64,000 nt of DNA from NCBI RefSeq assembly GCF_901482695.1, contig NZ_LR590484.1, positions 4,092,001 to 4,156,000 of the forward strand, in the 5' to 3' direction. The number at the start of each line of letters is the position of its first letter. Within the stretch, counting starts at the first letter, position 1. The notes beneath the pieces were generated by a model that saw nothing but the letters and a program-made list of their open reading frames with translations, did no database searches and had not been told where the DNA came from. The DNA is from Sphingobacterium thalpophilum (GTDB lineage: Bacteria; Bacteroidota; Bacteroidia; Sphingobacteriales; Sphingobacteriaceae). This document shows, piece after piece, positions 17,623 through 26,435 of the stretch. A program made the translations under genes and the position numbers.

Positions 17623-17845
17623 TTGAATAAAAAATATTTTAGGTTGTTTGATTGAGTTATAAATCACTCTTAATGAGGTAGATATGTTTTTAAAAAGTTC
17701 ACAGGCAGGTGCAAAACAACCACCGCGCATTTGTCAACAGGGATTGAAACTTTCGTGACTTCCTTTGGGTCAGTGAGAATGCTGCGCTAAGTTGCGATGA
17801 AGCTTCGTGATGTTGGAGTCTTATAGGCTGAGGTCGGCAGTATCA

Positions 17846-18427
17846 TCACACGAACTTCATCGGATACCTTGTTTTTATTTGTCCTCGGGCTATTTTTTTG
17901 AGTTTCCCTTCCAACAGTTTTTTGGTCAGCGGTTTCAAATAGTCAAGGTATAATATCCCTTCAGTGTGGTCGTATTCGTGCTGTATCATTCTTGCGGTGA
18001 TTCCGCTGAATGTCTTTCTCTGCAGTTCAAAATCTTTATTGTAATAGGCTATCGTAATCGTCCAAGGTCTTTTTACTTTTTGGGATAATTCCGGAATACT
18101 CAAACAGCCTTCATTGTCTTCCCAAAGCTCTGCCGAACGTTCAATGATTTTTGCATTGATGAATATTTCCTTTATGCCGCTATCATTTTTCTCAAAATAG
18201 ATTCCTTGGTCTTGTTCATCGAGATTTTCGAAAGTCGTTTTACTGTCCACGATAAATAGTCTTATGGGAAGTCCGATTTGGGGCGAAGCCAAACCGCATC
18301 CATTGGCATTTTCCATCGTTTCCCGCATATCGGCAATCATTTTATCCAATTCAGGATAATCCTTTCCGATGTCGTTGCATTTCTGTTTCAAAATGCTGTG
18401 TTCGTATGCTAAAATGGGTCGTTTCAT
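17846..18427 (-). CDS. def: peptide deformylase, island copy
   Basis: The enzyme removes the formyl group from nascent polypeptides. All three motifs are intact: GCGLASPQIG (residues 43-52), EGCLS with the metal-binding Cys, and QHEYDH with two metal His and the catalytic Glu. The length is 193 aa, the same as the second copy at 55.7 kb. It lies 98 nt downstream of a Crp/Fnr gene in the same direction. It is probably an accessory copy, since the essential def usually sits elsewhere; I infer that from context. Confidence 0.95.
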   Translation of the reverse strand: MKRPILAYEHSILKQKCNDIGKDYPELDKMIADMRETMENANGCGLASPQIGLPIRLFIVDSKTTFENLDEQDQGIYFEKNDSGIKEIFINAKIIERSAELWEDNEGCLSIPELSQKVKRPWTITIAYYNKDFELQRKTFSGITARMIQHEYDHTEGILYLDYLKPLTKKLLEGKLKKIARGQIKTRYPMKFV

Positions 18428-18443
18428 TCTTTTGATTTTATTG

Positions 18444-18488
18444 CAAAGTTCAAAAGAATAAACCAGGAAGGCAATGAACCGATGTTAA
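18444..18488 (-). promoter_or_regulatory. conserved promoter/operator of the island Crp-def cassette
   Basis: On the minus strand TTAACATCGGTTCATTG (18488-18472) is followed after 20 nt by GAACTTTG (18451-18444), a TAnnTTTG-like -7 box. The second cassette has the same arrangement with one mismatch in the 17-mer and one in the 8-mer, and the same 20-nt spacing. A second GTTCATTG/CAATGAAC arm lies at 18500-18507. Confidence 0.72.
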
Positions 18489-18525
18489 GTAATTACGCTG
18501 TTCATTGATTTTTTAGCGATGATTG

Positions 18526-19092
18526 CTACGCAATTTGTCTGCGGATCCGACTCAGGCCTTGTGGGGTGATTCCGATGTAGGAAGCGATGTATTTTAGCGG
18601 GATAAATTTCAGAATATCGGGCTGTTCTTTAAACAGTCTTAAATAACGCTCTTTTGCATTGTATTTCAATAAAGATAATTCGCGTTTGCTTTTGGCTAAA
18701 AATAATTTCTCGGAAGCAAAACGTCCCAAATAATTCCCGACTTTGGTTTGAGCATAGACTTTTTGTAAATCCTCAAAGGAAATCTGCCAAACCACGGTTT
18801 CTGTCAATGCCTGTAATTCGTATTCGGATGGCGTTTGTGTCAAGAATGAGTCGTAGGCACAAGTAAACTCTTTGTCAAAACTGAAGTTGAAAGTCAGCTC
18901 GTTTTCATCATCAGGAATGTAAAACCGAACAATGCCGGTTTCGATGAATGAAAGGAAATGTTCTGTTTCACCTTGTCGTGTGATGATTTGGTTTTTGGCA
19001 AACACTTTTCGGTTAAAATGGGAAGAGATAAATTTCCATTCTGTTTCCTGTAATTTTATTATGCGTTCGTAGTATTCTCTGATATGCCCCAT
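18526..19092 (-). CDS. Crp/Fnr-family regulator of the island def cassette
   Basis: This is a 188-residue cyclic-nucleotide-binding-fold regulator with a C-terminal HTH (YIASYIGITPQGLSRIRRQIA). It lacks the N-terminal Fe-S Cys cluster of FNR. It is very similar to the 188-residue protein at 55075-55641, for example sharing EFTCAYDSFLTQTPSEYELQ exactly. In both places the gene sits directly upstream of a peptide deformylase. Confidence 0.92.
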   Translation of the reverse strand: MGHIREYYERIIKLQETEWKFISSHFNRKVFAKNQIITRQGETEHFLSFIETGIVRFYIPDDENELTFNFSFDKEFTCAYDSFLTQTPSEYELQALTETVVWQISFEDLQKVYAQTKVGNYLGRFASEKLFLAKSKRELSLLKYNAKERYLRLFKEQPDILKFIPLKYIASYIGITPQGLSRIRRQIA

Positions 19093-19265
19093 AAAAATAT
19101 TCTCTCTTTTAATCTGTGTTTCAATACAAATTTAGCGTTATTTATAATAACCGTTTTTGTGCGGATTGGTTCATCTATGGTAAAACACCGGCCCAAACAT
19201 TGCTTTCAGCCGTTTTATATCACTGTACATCACGGTTGCAGGAAAAAACTTCCTTGCACAATTTA

Positions 19266-20114
19266 TCAGGTCTTTGCCACTAAAAAAACTTCTCCACTTG
19301 CTGGTAGAAGATTGTCGGTTCGTTTCTTAAAGTATCTTTCCGTCATCTCTTTTGTGGAAATGGTTTGGATTTCCTTTAAACCAGCTTTTTCGGCGAGTTT
19401 TATAATTTCTTCTGCACTGAAAAAACTCACAAACGGTGTGCCCGAAGCGGCTGCACCTTTCATTGCGATTTCCTGCATTGGTTTGTCTTCTTCGTCAAGT
19501 TGTTCCAATGGCAGATAAAAGGCGATTGCAATCGTTGAACCGGATGCAAGCAAAGTCATTTTCTTCAGTGTGTCGGTAATGGCTTCTTTTGTCAAATAAA
19601 GGGTTACGCCTGTGCAAGAAACAACGGCTTTTTTATTAATGTCAAAACCTTTGTTTAATAGCTCATCCCACCAAGATGAGATTTCAAAATCGACAGGTAC
19701 AAAGTGGAGATTGCCGGGGATTTTATAGCCGTTTTCAATCAGCTTTTCTTCTTTCCACGTTAATGTGTCGGGTTGGTCAATTTCATAAATATCAACTTGC
19801 GAACTGATTTCCGTATTTCGTTGGGCAAAAGTATCCAATCCTGCACCAAGTAAAACGTATTGTTTTATGCCTTTTGCGATTTGCTCTTTAGCTATATCTT
19901 CAATAAAACGTGAACGGGCAACGATAGAAGCTCGCAGCCGTTTGGTATATTTCATGTCAGGACGTTCCTGCCAATCCTCATCAGGTGCAATCAACTTGAA
20001 TCCTATTTCATCTTCAAGTATATGAGGTTTTGCATCTGCCCGAACGTGTAACGCTCTCCATAATGCGGTTCTTACTGCGGTATTATCCGGCTTTATGATT
20101 ATATCTCTTCCCAT
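19266..20114 (-). CDS. class I SAM-dependent methyltransferase, LCM/PPM1 type
   Basis: The 282-residue protein fits the leucine-carboxyl-methyltransferase-like family (TIGR00027 type). RLRASIVARSRFIED precedes the SAM-binding strand QYVLLGAGLDTFAQR, with an acidic YEIDQPDTL at the second strand. Substrate unknown; some members modify small metabolites. It stands alone between the Crp-def pair and the quinone-reductase pair. Confidence 0.85.
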   Translation of the reverse strand: MGRDIIIKPDNTAVRTALWRALHVRADAKPHILEDEIGFKLIAPDEDWQERPDMKYTKRLRASIVARSRFIEDIAKEQIAKGIKQYVLLGAGLDTFAQRNTEISSQVDIYEIDQPDTLTWKEEKLIENGYKIPGNLHFVPVDFEISSWWDELLNKGFDINKKAVVSCTGVTLYLTKEAITDTLKKMTLLASGSTIAIAFYLPLEQLDEEDKPMQEIAMKGAAASGTPFVSFFSAEEIIKLAEKAGLKEIQTISTKEMTERYFKKRTDNLLPASGEVFLVAKT

Positions 20115-20266
20115 TTCTTTGTTTTATGATTAATATCAAGTGCAATGATTATGAAGCTATTATTTAGTCTGTAATGTCATTTGCACGTTGTTACCATTTT
20201 GAATAATACTATTAAACCAATTTCCTTCAAAATTATAAAATCGTATACGGGCAACAAAACAATTGG

Positions 20267-20389
20267 ATGAGTTTTAAACAAGTTCTTGCACTTCCTGAAA
20301 CATATTTCAACAAGCAGCGTAGCCTGATTTTTGAGTTTTTTCTAGAAGCAGGCAAAGAGGGATATAAATGGAGTCTTTTCGCTTTTTAA
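20267..20389 (+). CDS. small ORF of 40 residues, doubtful
   Basis: ATG at 20267, 40 codons (MSFKQVLALPETYFNKQR...GKEGYKWSLFAF). It lies in an otherwise empty gap and overlaps the 3' end of the convergent oxidoreductase gene by four bases. Composition is protein-like but no family is recognised. It may be the head of a truncated gene. Confidence 0.25.
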   Translation: MSFKQVLALPETYFNKQRSLIFEFFLEAGKEGYKWSLFAF

Positions 20390-20976
20390 TATTTAAAATT
20401 TGAAAATCTTTTATCAAGGTTATTTAACCATTTCACCCGTTTTTCGTGGCTCACGCTCTTGACCGATGTAAAGCTGAGCCATTTGACGTTTTTGTAGCCC
20501 ATTGTTTTGAAAACACTCCGTATCATCACTTTGCGAATCAAGTTTCCGATAAGTAGTGAGTACATAATTTTAGGTTTGTTCATGGTGGTGATGACGGTGA
20601 TGCTTTTCAGGTTGTCTAAAAGCGGTACCAATCCAAAACCTCTCGGATGATGGTCATACGCCAATCCGGGCGACAAAACCCGGTCGATAAATCCTTTGGT
20701 GGCGGCAGGCATAATGTCCCACCAAATCGGGAAAATAAAAATCAGGTGGTCGGCTTTTTTCAATATGCAGTAGCCGATAACCTGGGAATCCACCGCACGA
20801 TGTTCCACAAAGGCTTTTAAATCGTCCGATGTCATTCGGGGGTGAAACTGGTCTTTGTCCAGGTGCATCAAATCCACTTCGTGTGCGGAATTTTCAAGCC
20901 CTTGCGTTACTGCCTTCAAAATGGCGTTGCAGTAACTTCCTTCATAAGGATGGTTGAATACGATGACGGTTCTCAT
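20386..20976 (-). CDS. NAD(P)H-dependent oxidoreductase, flavodoxin-like (NQO type)
   Basis: The 196-residue protein has the modulator-of-drug-activity/NQO pattern: VIVFNHPYEGSYCNAIL for the phosphate loop and IFIFPIWWDIMPAATKGFIDRVLSPGLAY for the flavin and dimer region. It probably reduces quinones with two electrons. I start at 20976 (MRTVIVFNHP). A Crp/Fnr regulator gene lies 79 nt upstream in the same direction, with palindromes in between. Confidence 0.88.
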   Translation of the reverse strand: MRTVIVFNHPYEGSYCNAILKAVTQGLENSAHEVDLMHLDKDQFHPRMTSDDLKAFVEHRAVDSQVIGYCILKKADHLIFIFPIWWDIMPAATKGFIDRVLSPGLAYDHHPRGFGLVPLLDNLKSITVITTMNKPKIMYSLLIGNLIRKVMIRSVFKTMGYKNVKWLSFTSVKSVSHEKRVKWLNNLDKRFSNFKY

Positions 20977-20982
20977 TTTTTG

Positions 20983-21044
20983 ACTGTTTAAATAACAGTA
21001 CAAAATTGAGCAGCAAATCAGGTGTCGGACGATAACAATTGTTA
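20983..21044 (-). promoter_or_regulatory. two palindromes between Crp gene and oxidoreductase
   Basis: ACTGTT-N5-AACAGT lies at 20983-20999 and TAACAATTGTTA at 21033-21044, both in the short gap in front of the oxidoreductase. They are plausible binding sites for the adjacent Crp-type regulator. Confidence 0.5.
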
Positions 21045-21055
21045 ATAAATCCGTT

Positions 21056-21595
21056 TTATCTTCTGTTTCGGATTCGGCTCAGGGAAACGGAAGTGATGCC
21101 CAGATACGAGGCGATGTAATGTTGCGGTACACGCTGCACGATATGCGGATATTGCGACAACAACTCTTCGTAACGTTGTTGCGGTGAATTTTTGAGGTAG
21201 GAAAAAAACAATTGCTGTGCCTGGAAAAGGCGTTTGAACAAATGTTCTTCAAATTGCTTTTTGATGTCGGGCGATTGCTCTACAATCCTTTGAAATTCCT
21301 TTTGTGTGATGGTTTGCAAAACGCAAGGTTCAATGGTTTCGATGCTGTACAAACTCGGTTGGTTGGTTCGGAAACTTTCGATGGAAGAAACGCTGTCGCC
21401 CTCAAAGAAAAATTGGGTAGTGATTTCTTTGCCGTCGTTGTTCACCCAGGTACGCAGGCAACCTTTTTCAATAAAATACATCGTTTTGGAAATTTTCCCT
21501 TCCTGCAACAGGATGGTTCTTGCCGGAGCTTCCACCTGTTTGAAAAAAGGTGAGAAGATGGTCCAAGGGTCTTTATTTTTAGTTTTTTGCTTCAC
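21056..21595 (-). CDS. Crp/Fnr-family regulator
   Basis: The 179-residue protein has a cyclic-nucleotide-binding fold (APARTILLQEGKISKTMYFIEKGCLRTW) and C-terminal HTH (YIASYLGITSVSLSRIRNRR). No Fe-S cysteines. It is transcribed towards the NQO-type oxidoreductase and probably controls it. The third of four Crp-type regulators in the window that sit beside a single enzyme gene. Confidence 0.9.
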   Translation of the reverse strand: MKQKTKNKDPWTIFSPFFKQVEAPARTILLQEGKISKTMYFIEKGCLRTWVNNDGKEITTQFFFEGDSVSSIESFRTNQPSLYSIETIEPCVLQTITQKEFQRIVEQSPDIKKQFEEHLFKRLFQAQQLFFSYLKNSPQQRYEELLSQYPHIVQRVPQHYIASYLGITSVSLSRIRNRR

Positions 21596-21867
21596 TGTGC
21601 GGTATCGTTTTTGGAACTGCTGATAGCTATTTGGCTGTTTGCATAGTAACAGAAAAAGAAGTGCAAATTTTCAATTCTATACAACAGTATCATAAACCAT
21701 TTTCAATTTGCTGAATTAGAAAAAAGGAAATTATTACGACTTGTGCGGTGATAAAATTACAGACAACTCAACGGCATGAAGTACATTCCGTCAAATCCCA
21801 AGGTCTTAAGCGTAATAATAGTAGCATCATTAAATCCATCTCAATCTTTGGGCGGGGATTTTTAAAA
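21596..21867. other. intergenic region with a relic
   Basis: No gene. It contains a scrap reading HFQFAELEKRKLLRLVR followed by a stop (about 21701-21755), related to the scrap at 16.2 kb, and CTGTT-N8-AACAG near 21640, which may belong to the Crp gene promoter. Confidence 0.4.
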
Positions 21868-22698
21868 CTAAGAAAATGCCTTCATAAATTCCTTATAAGC
21901 AATTTTCCCCTGAGTGAATTTTTCTAAGGCCATGTACTGTTTTTCCTCTGTTGTGTTCTCTCTATTATTGCACCTGTCAACTAATTCTAGTTCATTTACT
22001 AACGGCTTATGTATATGTTTTCTTTTGAGAAATGCCTCATAATATCGGATGCCGAATATTCTCTGAGACGCAGCATTGATGTGAATGCCGTCCGGGTTGG
22101 CTGTAAGTCCCTTGGCCGTAACATAGTAACAATTCTCTTGCTCTTGGGCATATTTTTGAAGTTCTTTATCCACTTGCTGATGTTCTGTGCACCCGGCTCC
22201 GAATGCTACTTTACCTAAATATTCACCTAAACCGCCTACAATAAATGGAATTTCGGGTACTGATAATGTCTCCCTAATTTGATTAAATATTTTTGATAAT
22301 TTCTCGTAGTATTGTTTGAATTTTCCGCCTTGGCTATCACTTTCCCCTTGATGCCAAAGCACACCAGATAGTTCGCTGTTTTCGGTTGCAAATTGAGCTT
22401 CGCTTATTGCATGACGAAATAAAATTCCATCTGTTGACCAATCATCAATGGAACTACCACCTTCTGCGCAGGGAATAAGGCCGATTTCTTCTTCCTCATT
22501 GTCCCAACACCAAGCTTCTGCAAATGACGCAGCAAGCCCGATACCCGCAACAGGTCTGTCATAATGAACAGGTTCGACCATCATTTGCCATCTGCCGTTT
22601 CGCAGCATCATAATCCTTTTATTGTATATCGGTTTCACTTCATGAGCAAACCCGCGACCTGCCATATTCGATTGTCCAATCAATAAAAATGATTTCAT
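21868..22698 (-). CDS. sialate O-acetylesterase-like SGNH hydrolase
   Basis: The 276-residue protein fits the SASA family: the block I motif LIGQSNMAGRG has the catalytic Ser, WHQGESD is the conserved middle block, and DGIHINAASQ carries the Asp-x-x-His. There is no signal peptide, so it may act on an imported or cytoplasmic ester. It is a single gene with gaps on both sides. Confidence 0.85.
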   Translation of the reverse strand: MKSFLLIGQSNMAGRGFAHEVKPIYNKRIMMLRNGRWQMMVEPVHYDRPVAGIGLAASFAEAWCWDNEEEEIGLIPCAEGGSSIDDWSTDGILFRHAISEAQFATENSELSGVLWHQGESDSQGGKFKQYYEKLSKIFNQIRETLSVPEIPFIVGGLGEYLGKVAFGAGCTEHQQVDKELQKYAQEQENCYYVTAKGLTANPDGIHINAASQRIFGIRYYEAFLKRKHIHKPLVNELELVDRCNNRENTTEEKQYMALEKFTQGKIAYKEFMKAFS

Positions 22699-22824
22699 TG
22701 CCCTTTTCTTTCTACATTTCAGAATAATAAAATAACTGGTACTACCTAAGATTCAAAATATACCACCGACTTACTTGTTCAAAAATTTACAACCGAGTTT
22801 TATCCAAAACGTTGTTTCGATTTT

Positions 22825-23589
22825 TTAATTCCAAATCCCATTCATTTCGGTTAGTATGATTGGTTTCCCGTCGGTAACAACGATTGTATGTTCGTGTTGC
22901 GCCATAAAACCGCCTTTGTTTCCCACCATTGTCCAACCATCATTTAACTCTGTTGCATAGGTTGAAGTTGTGGTAATAAACGTTTCAATAGCAACCACTG
23001 AATTTTTTCTAAACCGCCTTTGGTCAAATCGGCTTTTGTAGTTCATTATTTCATCGGGTTGTTCGTGTAAACCCCTTCCGATGCCGTGTCCGCCCAAATT
23101 TTTAACAACCTTGAATCCTCTTTTTTTGGCTTCGGTTTCCATGATGTGCCCAACTTCAGAAATCTTAACCCCTCCTTTAATATTACTGATGGCTTTTTGC
23201 AGGATTTCTTTGGATGCATCCACTAATTTTTGATGTTGGTTGATGTCTTCTCCAAGCACAAATGAACCTCCGTTGTCCGACCAAAAGCCGTCAAGTTCGG
23301 CGGAAACGTCAATGTTCACCAAATCGCCCTCTTTCAATATTCTTTTCTCGGACGGAATGCCGTGGCAAAACTCATTGTCCACACTGATACAAGTCCAACC
23401 CGGAAATCCATAAGTCAGATACGGTGCTGATTTTGCTCCGAAGCCCGAAAGTATTTTTGCCCCGAAGTCGTCCAATTCTTTGGTTGTCATACCGGGCTTT
23501 GCATAGTTGCGCATTTCCTTCAATGTGTAAGCAACCACTTCGCTCACTTTCTGCATTCCGATTAATTCTTCGTGTTTTGTTATTGACAT
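22825..23589 (-). CDS. map: type I methionine aminopeptidase, island copy
   Basis: The enzyme removes N-terminal Met from deformylated proteins. The five metal ligands can be placed: NIDVSAELDGFWSDNGGSF (two Asp), GHGIGRGLHEQP (His), AIETFIT (Glu) and QHEHTIVV (Glu). At 254 aa it is the short type I without N-terminal extension. With the island def at 17.8 kb it gives both steps of N-terminal methionine excision on one element. Confidence 0.95.
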   Translation of the reverse strand: MSITKHEELIGMQKVSEVVAYTLKEMRNYAKPGMTTKELDDFGAKILSGFGAKSAPYLTYGFPGWTCISVDNEFCHGIPSEKRILKEGDLVNIDVSAELDGFWSDNGGSFVLGEDINQHQKLVDASKEILQKAISNIKGGVKISEVGHIMETEAKKRGFKVVKNLGGHGIGRGLHEQPDEIMNYKSRFDQRRFRKNSVVAIETFITTTSTYATELNDGWTMVGNKGGFMAQHEHTIVVTDGKPIILTEMNGIWN

Positions 23590-23639
23590 TTTTATTTAAA
23601 TTGTTGCATTTACACTGCAAATTTAGTAAATATTAACCT

Positions 23640-24356
23640 TTATAATCCTTTTTTGCCTTCTAACCAATAGCCATGCAGATATACTTTGCACTTCGTTGTA
23701 TCTTTAATAACTTTTCTAAAGGTTTGCACTGATTTTACATTTCCTGTGAGGATAAACTTGATATGATCTTCATTTTGAAGAGGAAAAACGGGCAATTTCT
23801 TTATCCATTCCTCGTTTTTAAATAATCCTGTTTTGGGAAAAACGATAACCGACTCCAGCCCCAAAATTTCAGGAATTTTTAGATTTTCTTCGTCTAATTC
23901 AAAAATAAACTGAAATATATGATTGTTTTGCTTTAATACAGGAGCAAACGATTGTGCCAATCCCAAAGAAGACTCATCTCCAAAAATAATATAATGCTGA
24001 AAGGATGAAGCATAATATTTTATCATCGTACTGGGTTTATTTAAAGATAGTACGTCGCCCGGTTGCAAGGCGTTCATATAATCAGCGCCACAACCTTTGC
24101 CATGAAGGTGAACGATAAACTCAATACTTTGTGTTTTCTTATCAAAATTTGAAACCGTGTAGCGTCTGACTTCGGTTTCTGTTACTCTGAAATCAATATA
24201 TGCGCCAACAGTAAATTTTACTTTATCAAAGACTCCGGACATCCGAATTTTCTTTACTGATGGAGATAAGAAAACGATTTCTTCTACTTTTACCTCGGGA
24301 AGTTTTGTCGTAAGTAAATCAACGGTATCAAATAACCATTTGGGAGCTCTTGGCAT
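23640..24356 (-). CDS. siderophore-interacting protein (FAD-dependent ferric reductase)
   Basis: The 238-residue protein has the ViuB/SIP layout. An N-terminal FAD-binding barrel contains RRYTVSNFD (the RxYS/T flavin motif) and FIVHLHGKGCGADYMNALQPGD, and an NAD(P)-binding C-terminal half starts at IIFGDESSLGLAQSF. It probably releases iron from imported siderophores. It precedes an AraC gene transcribed in the same direction; no siderophore receptor is nearby. Confidence 0.88.
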   Translation of the reverse strand: MPRAPKWLFDTVDLLTTKLPEVKVEEIVFLSPSVKKIRMSGVFDKVKFTVGAYIDFRVTETEVRRYTVSNFDKKTQSIEFIVHLHGKGCGADYMNALQPGDVLSLNKPSTMIKYYASSFQHYIIFGDESSLGLAQSFAPVLKQNNHIFQFIFELDEENLKIPEILGLESVIVFPKTGLFKNEEWIKKLPVFPLQNEDHIKFILTGNVKSVQTFRKVIKDTTKCKVYLHGYWLEGKKGL

Positions 24357-24434
24357 ATTGTTATTTATTTTAGTTATGCAAATAACTGAAGAATTGATAA
24401 ACCGAGAAAGTATACAATAGAGGTAAGCATTGGA

Positions 24435-25292
24435 CTAAACGTGGTTTTTGTTCCTGAATGCCAAAGCAGTCATTCCGGCAACTTTAGAGAATAATCTCGA
24501 AAAATACGGATAATCATCATAGCCCAATTCGTTTGCAATTTCTTTTACGGATTTGTCGGCATAGTACAGCAGGCGCTTGGCTTCTAAGACAACCCGCTGT
24601 TGAATGTGATACGAAACGGTAAATCCAGTTACTGTTTTTACGCATTCATTGAGATAGGCTACTGAGATGTTTAATTTTTGAGCATAATCGGAAGGACGTT
24701 TCCATACTTTGAATTGTACTTCCAACAGTTTTAGAAAGTCATTGTATATGCGCTCAAATCTGGAAAGCTGTTCTTGTGACTGCAACGTTTTTAGATAAAA
24801 AGAAAGGTATAGACCGATGAGGGCATTGCAAGCATTCTTTAATGAATAGAAATAGAATTTATCCTCCTTTTTATCATGAAGATTAGCACACAATAAGAAA
24901 GCCTGTCTTAAAATATTCATTTCATCAGAACTTAGGTGCAGGGGATGTGGCGTAATAATTTCCTGGAGATGTTTATAGAGGTTTTTATCAATAAGTTCTT
25001 GCTCGATTCCCAATAAAAACATTTCTATTTCATCGACATTCAGTATTCTATGTACCTGATTGGGAGACTGATACAAAACGGACGGATATTTTATTTGGTA
25101 TTGTTTAAAATCCAGTTCCATAAGAGATATTCCTTTTAAATGCAATCCCAAAAGATGGCTGTTATGCCGATGTGCTTGACCCGATTCAACATTTTCATTA
25201 AAGGTTTCCGAGGTTATTTTGGTTACAAATATTCTGGAATTCTCTTCCATATTAAAAAAATGCGTTGGAATGTTATTTATTGGAGCTTCCAT
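24435..25292 (-). CDS. AraC-family regulator
   Basis: The 285-residue AraC protein has a C-terminal double HTH: RPSDYAQKLNISVAYLNECVKTVTGFTVSYH and KEIANELGYDDYPYFSRLFSKVAGMTALAFR. It is upstream of the siderophore-interacting gene with a 78-nt gap and probably regulates it. Confidence 0.9.
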   Translation of the reverse strand: MEAPINNIPTHFFNMEENSRIFVTKITSETFNENVESGQAHRHNSHLLGLHLKGISLMELDFKQYQIKYPSVLYQSPNQVHRILNVDEIEMFLLGIEQELIDKNLYKHLQEIITPHPLHLSSDEMNILRQAFLLCANLHDKKEDKFYFYSLKNACNALIGLYLSFYLKTLQSQEQLSRFERIYNDFLKLLEVQFKVWKRPSDYAQKLNISVAYLNECVKTVTGFTVSYHIQQRVVLEAKRLLYYADKSVKEIANELGYDDYPYFSRLFSKVAGMTALAFRNKNHV

Positions 25293-25309
25293 TTTATTGA
25301 CACGAATTA

Positions 25310-25400
25310 TTTGTAGTTATTATAACTTGAATATGAGGAAAGGCTGCGGTAAGGTAGCGAAAAGCATTGTCCATTTTGGACAATGCTCCTGTTCGTTCAC
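25310..25400 (-). pseudogene. relic of a paralogue of the 17-kb membrane gene
   Basis: The minus frame reads SKMDNAFRYLTAAFPHIQVII, closely matching SKTDNAFRHWTATAAHIQLMI of the four-helix membrane protein at 16658-17122. The rest of the gene is gone. The scrap contains AGCATTGTCC...GGACAATGCT, a perfect 10-bp inverted repeat not found in the intact copy. Confidence 0.72.
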
Positions 25401-25516
25401 ATATAACATGATGAGAAATTTGGACCCGAAAAGCGCTGTACCCAATGTATTGGTTACTGTAACTTAAGAATGATGTATGCAGGCACATTTTATCTGACTT
25501 GCAAAATTAAATTTTT

Positions 25517-25538
25517 AAAATACTAATCGATATGTTTT
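25517..25538 (-). promoter_or_regulatory. diverged TetR-type operator
   Basis: ATACTAATCGATATGTTT shares the core ACTAAT-y-G-r-TATGTTT with the operator at 17601-17622. It lies between the tetR gene and the relic of the membrane gene, where an ancestral operon promoter would have been. Confidence 0.55.
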
Positions 25539-25550
25539 TTTAGGGAAAAA

Positions 25551-26141
25551 TTATTTCAAACTATCTAAATAGATTTTAAGTTGTTTTAAATAAGAAACAT
25601 ACACTTTTTTGCTATTCTCTAATTTTCCCAAATTCCGAATGCCCCAATAGCCCGACAAAACGAAGATGGTTACCTGTTTCGCATTTACGTCCTCGCGGAT
25701 GGCGCCGTTTTTCTTGCCTGTTTCGATGGTGGCGGTTATTGCCTTTGTCCATTCCTGGGTTAATTCATTCAAAGCCTTATTAAATTCCGAATTCCACGGT
25801 GTCATTTCTTGTGTAAAATTGGATGCCGGACAACCATACTCGACTTTCAGAAATTCATTTTCCATCAATAGATTATCCATTAGGTAGTAAATGGCTTGTA
25901 GCGGATTTTCTTCTATTTGAAGCGGTTCAATAAAACTGTTTGCCAGTGTCGGTTTTAGAATTTCGTTTATGATGGCGACCCCCATTTCGTCTTTGGTTTT
26001 GAAATGGTAATAAAATGCGCCTTTCGTTACTTTTGTCGTGGCGATAATGTCGTCAATGCTTGTCGTTTGGTATCCCTTAACATAGATTAGCTCAAACGCT
26101 TTCTGTAAAATCATCAACCGTGTTGCTTCTGCCTTTTTCAT
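25551..26141 (-). CDS. TetR/AcrR-family repressor
   Basis: The 196-residue protein has the TetR HTH at residues 8-50 (ILQKAFELIYVKGYQTTSIDDIIATTKVTKGAFYYHFKTKDEM) and a C-terminal TetR_C-type ligand domain. Its 3' end abuts a diverged copy of the operator seen at 17.6 kb and the relic of a gene from that operon. The likely target is therefore the intact membrane operon at 16.3-17.6 kb. Confidence 0.92.
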   Translation of the reverse strand: MKKAEATRLMILQKAFELIYVKGYQTTSIDDIIATTKVTKGAFYYHFKTKDEMGVAIINEILKPTLANSFIEPLQIEENPLQAIYYLMDNLLMENEFLKVEYGCPASNFTQEMTPWNSEFNKALNELTQEWTKAITATIETGKKNGAIREDVNAKQVTIFVLSGYWGIRNLGKLENSKKVYVSYLKQLKIYLDSLK

Positions 26142-26364
26142 CTATTTATCGTCTATTTATGCTCAGATTGAATTGTTCAAACTTTATAAAGATACCATTT
26201 AGTACTTTCACAAAGGAACGAAAAAATGTCGGATGATTATCAGAAATTCTAGCCCTTACTATTCAGTGAATTACTTTTGAATAGTCGATTTCATTTTTCT
26301 TTTCTTTGTTATCCAACCCATATAAACTGACGTTTAGAAAAAGCGAAGCGGAATTATCAATAAA

Positions 26365-26434
26365 ATTCTAAATCTGATTTACGCCAAAGTGATTAGTGAG
26401 GAATTGGATAAGGCGGTGGAGGAGTATTTTTTAG
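26365..26434 (+). pseudogene. gene-tail relic (IYAKVISEELD type), copy 1
   Basis: A frame reading LIYAKVISEELDKAVEEYF runs into the convergent MocR gene end. The same tail occurs at 33.45 kb and 34.81 kb. The parent family is not recognised. The rest of 26142-26435 has no gene. Confidence 0.5.
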
Positions 26435-26435
26435 T

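Noticed and set aside
17730-17757. CRISPR-repeat-like end (CAGGGATTGAAACTTT)
   Set aside because: Only one copy, no spacing pattern and no cas genes in the window.
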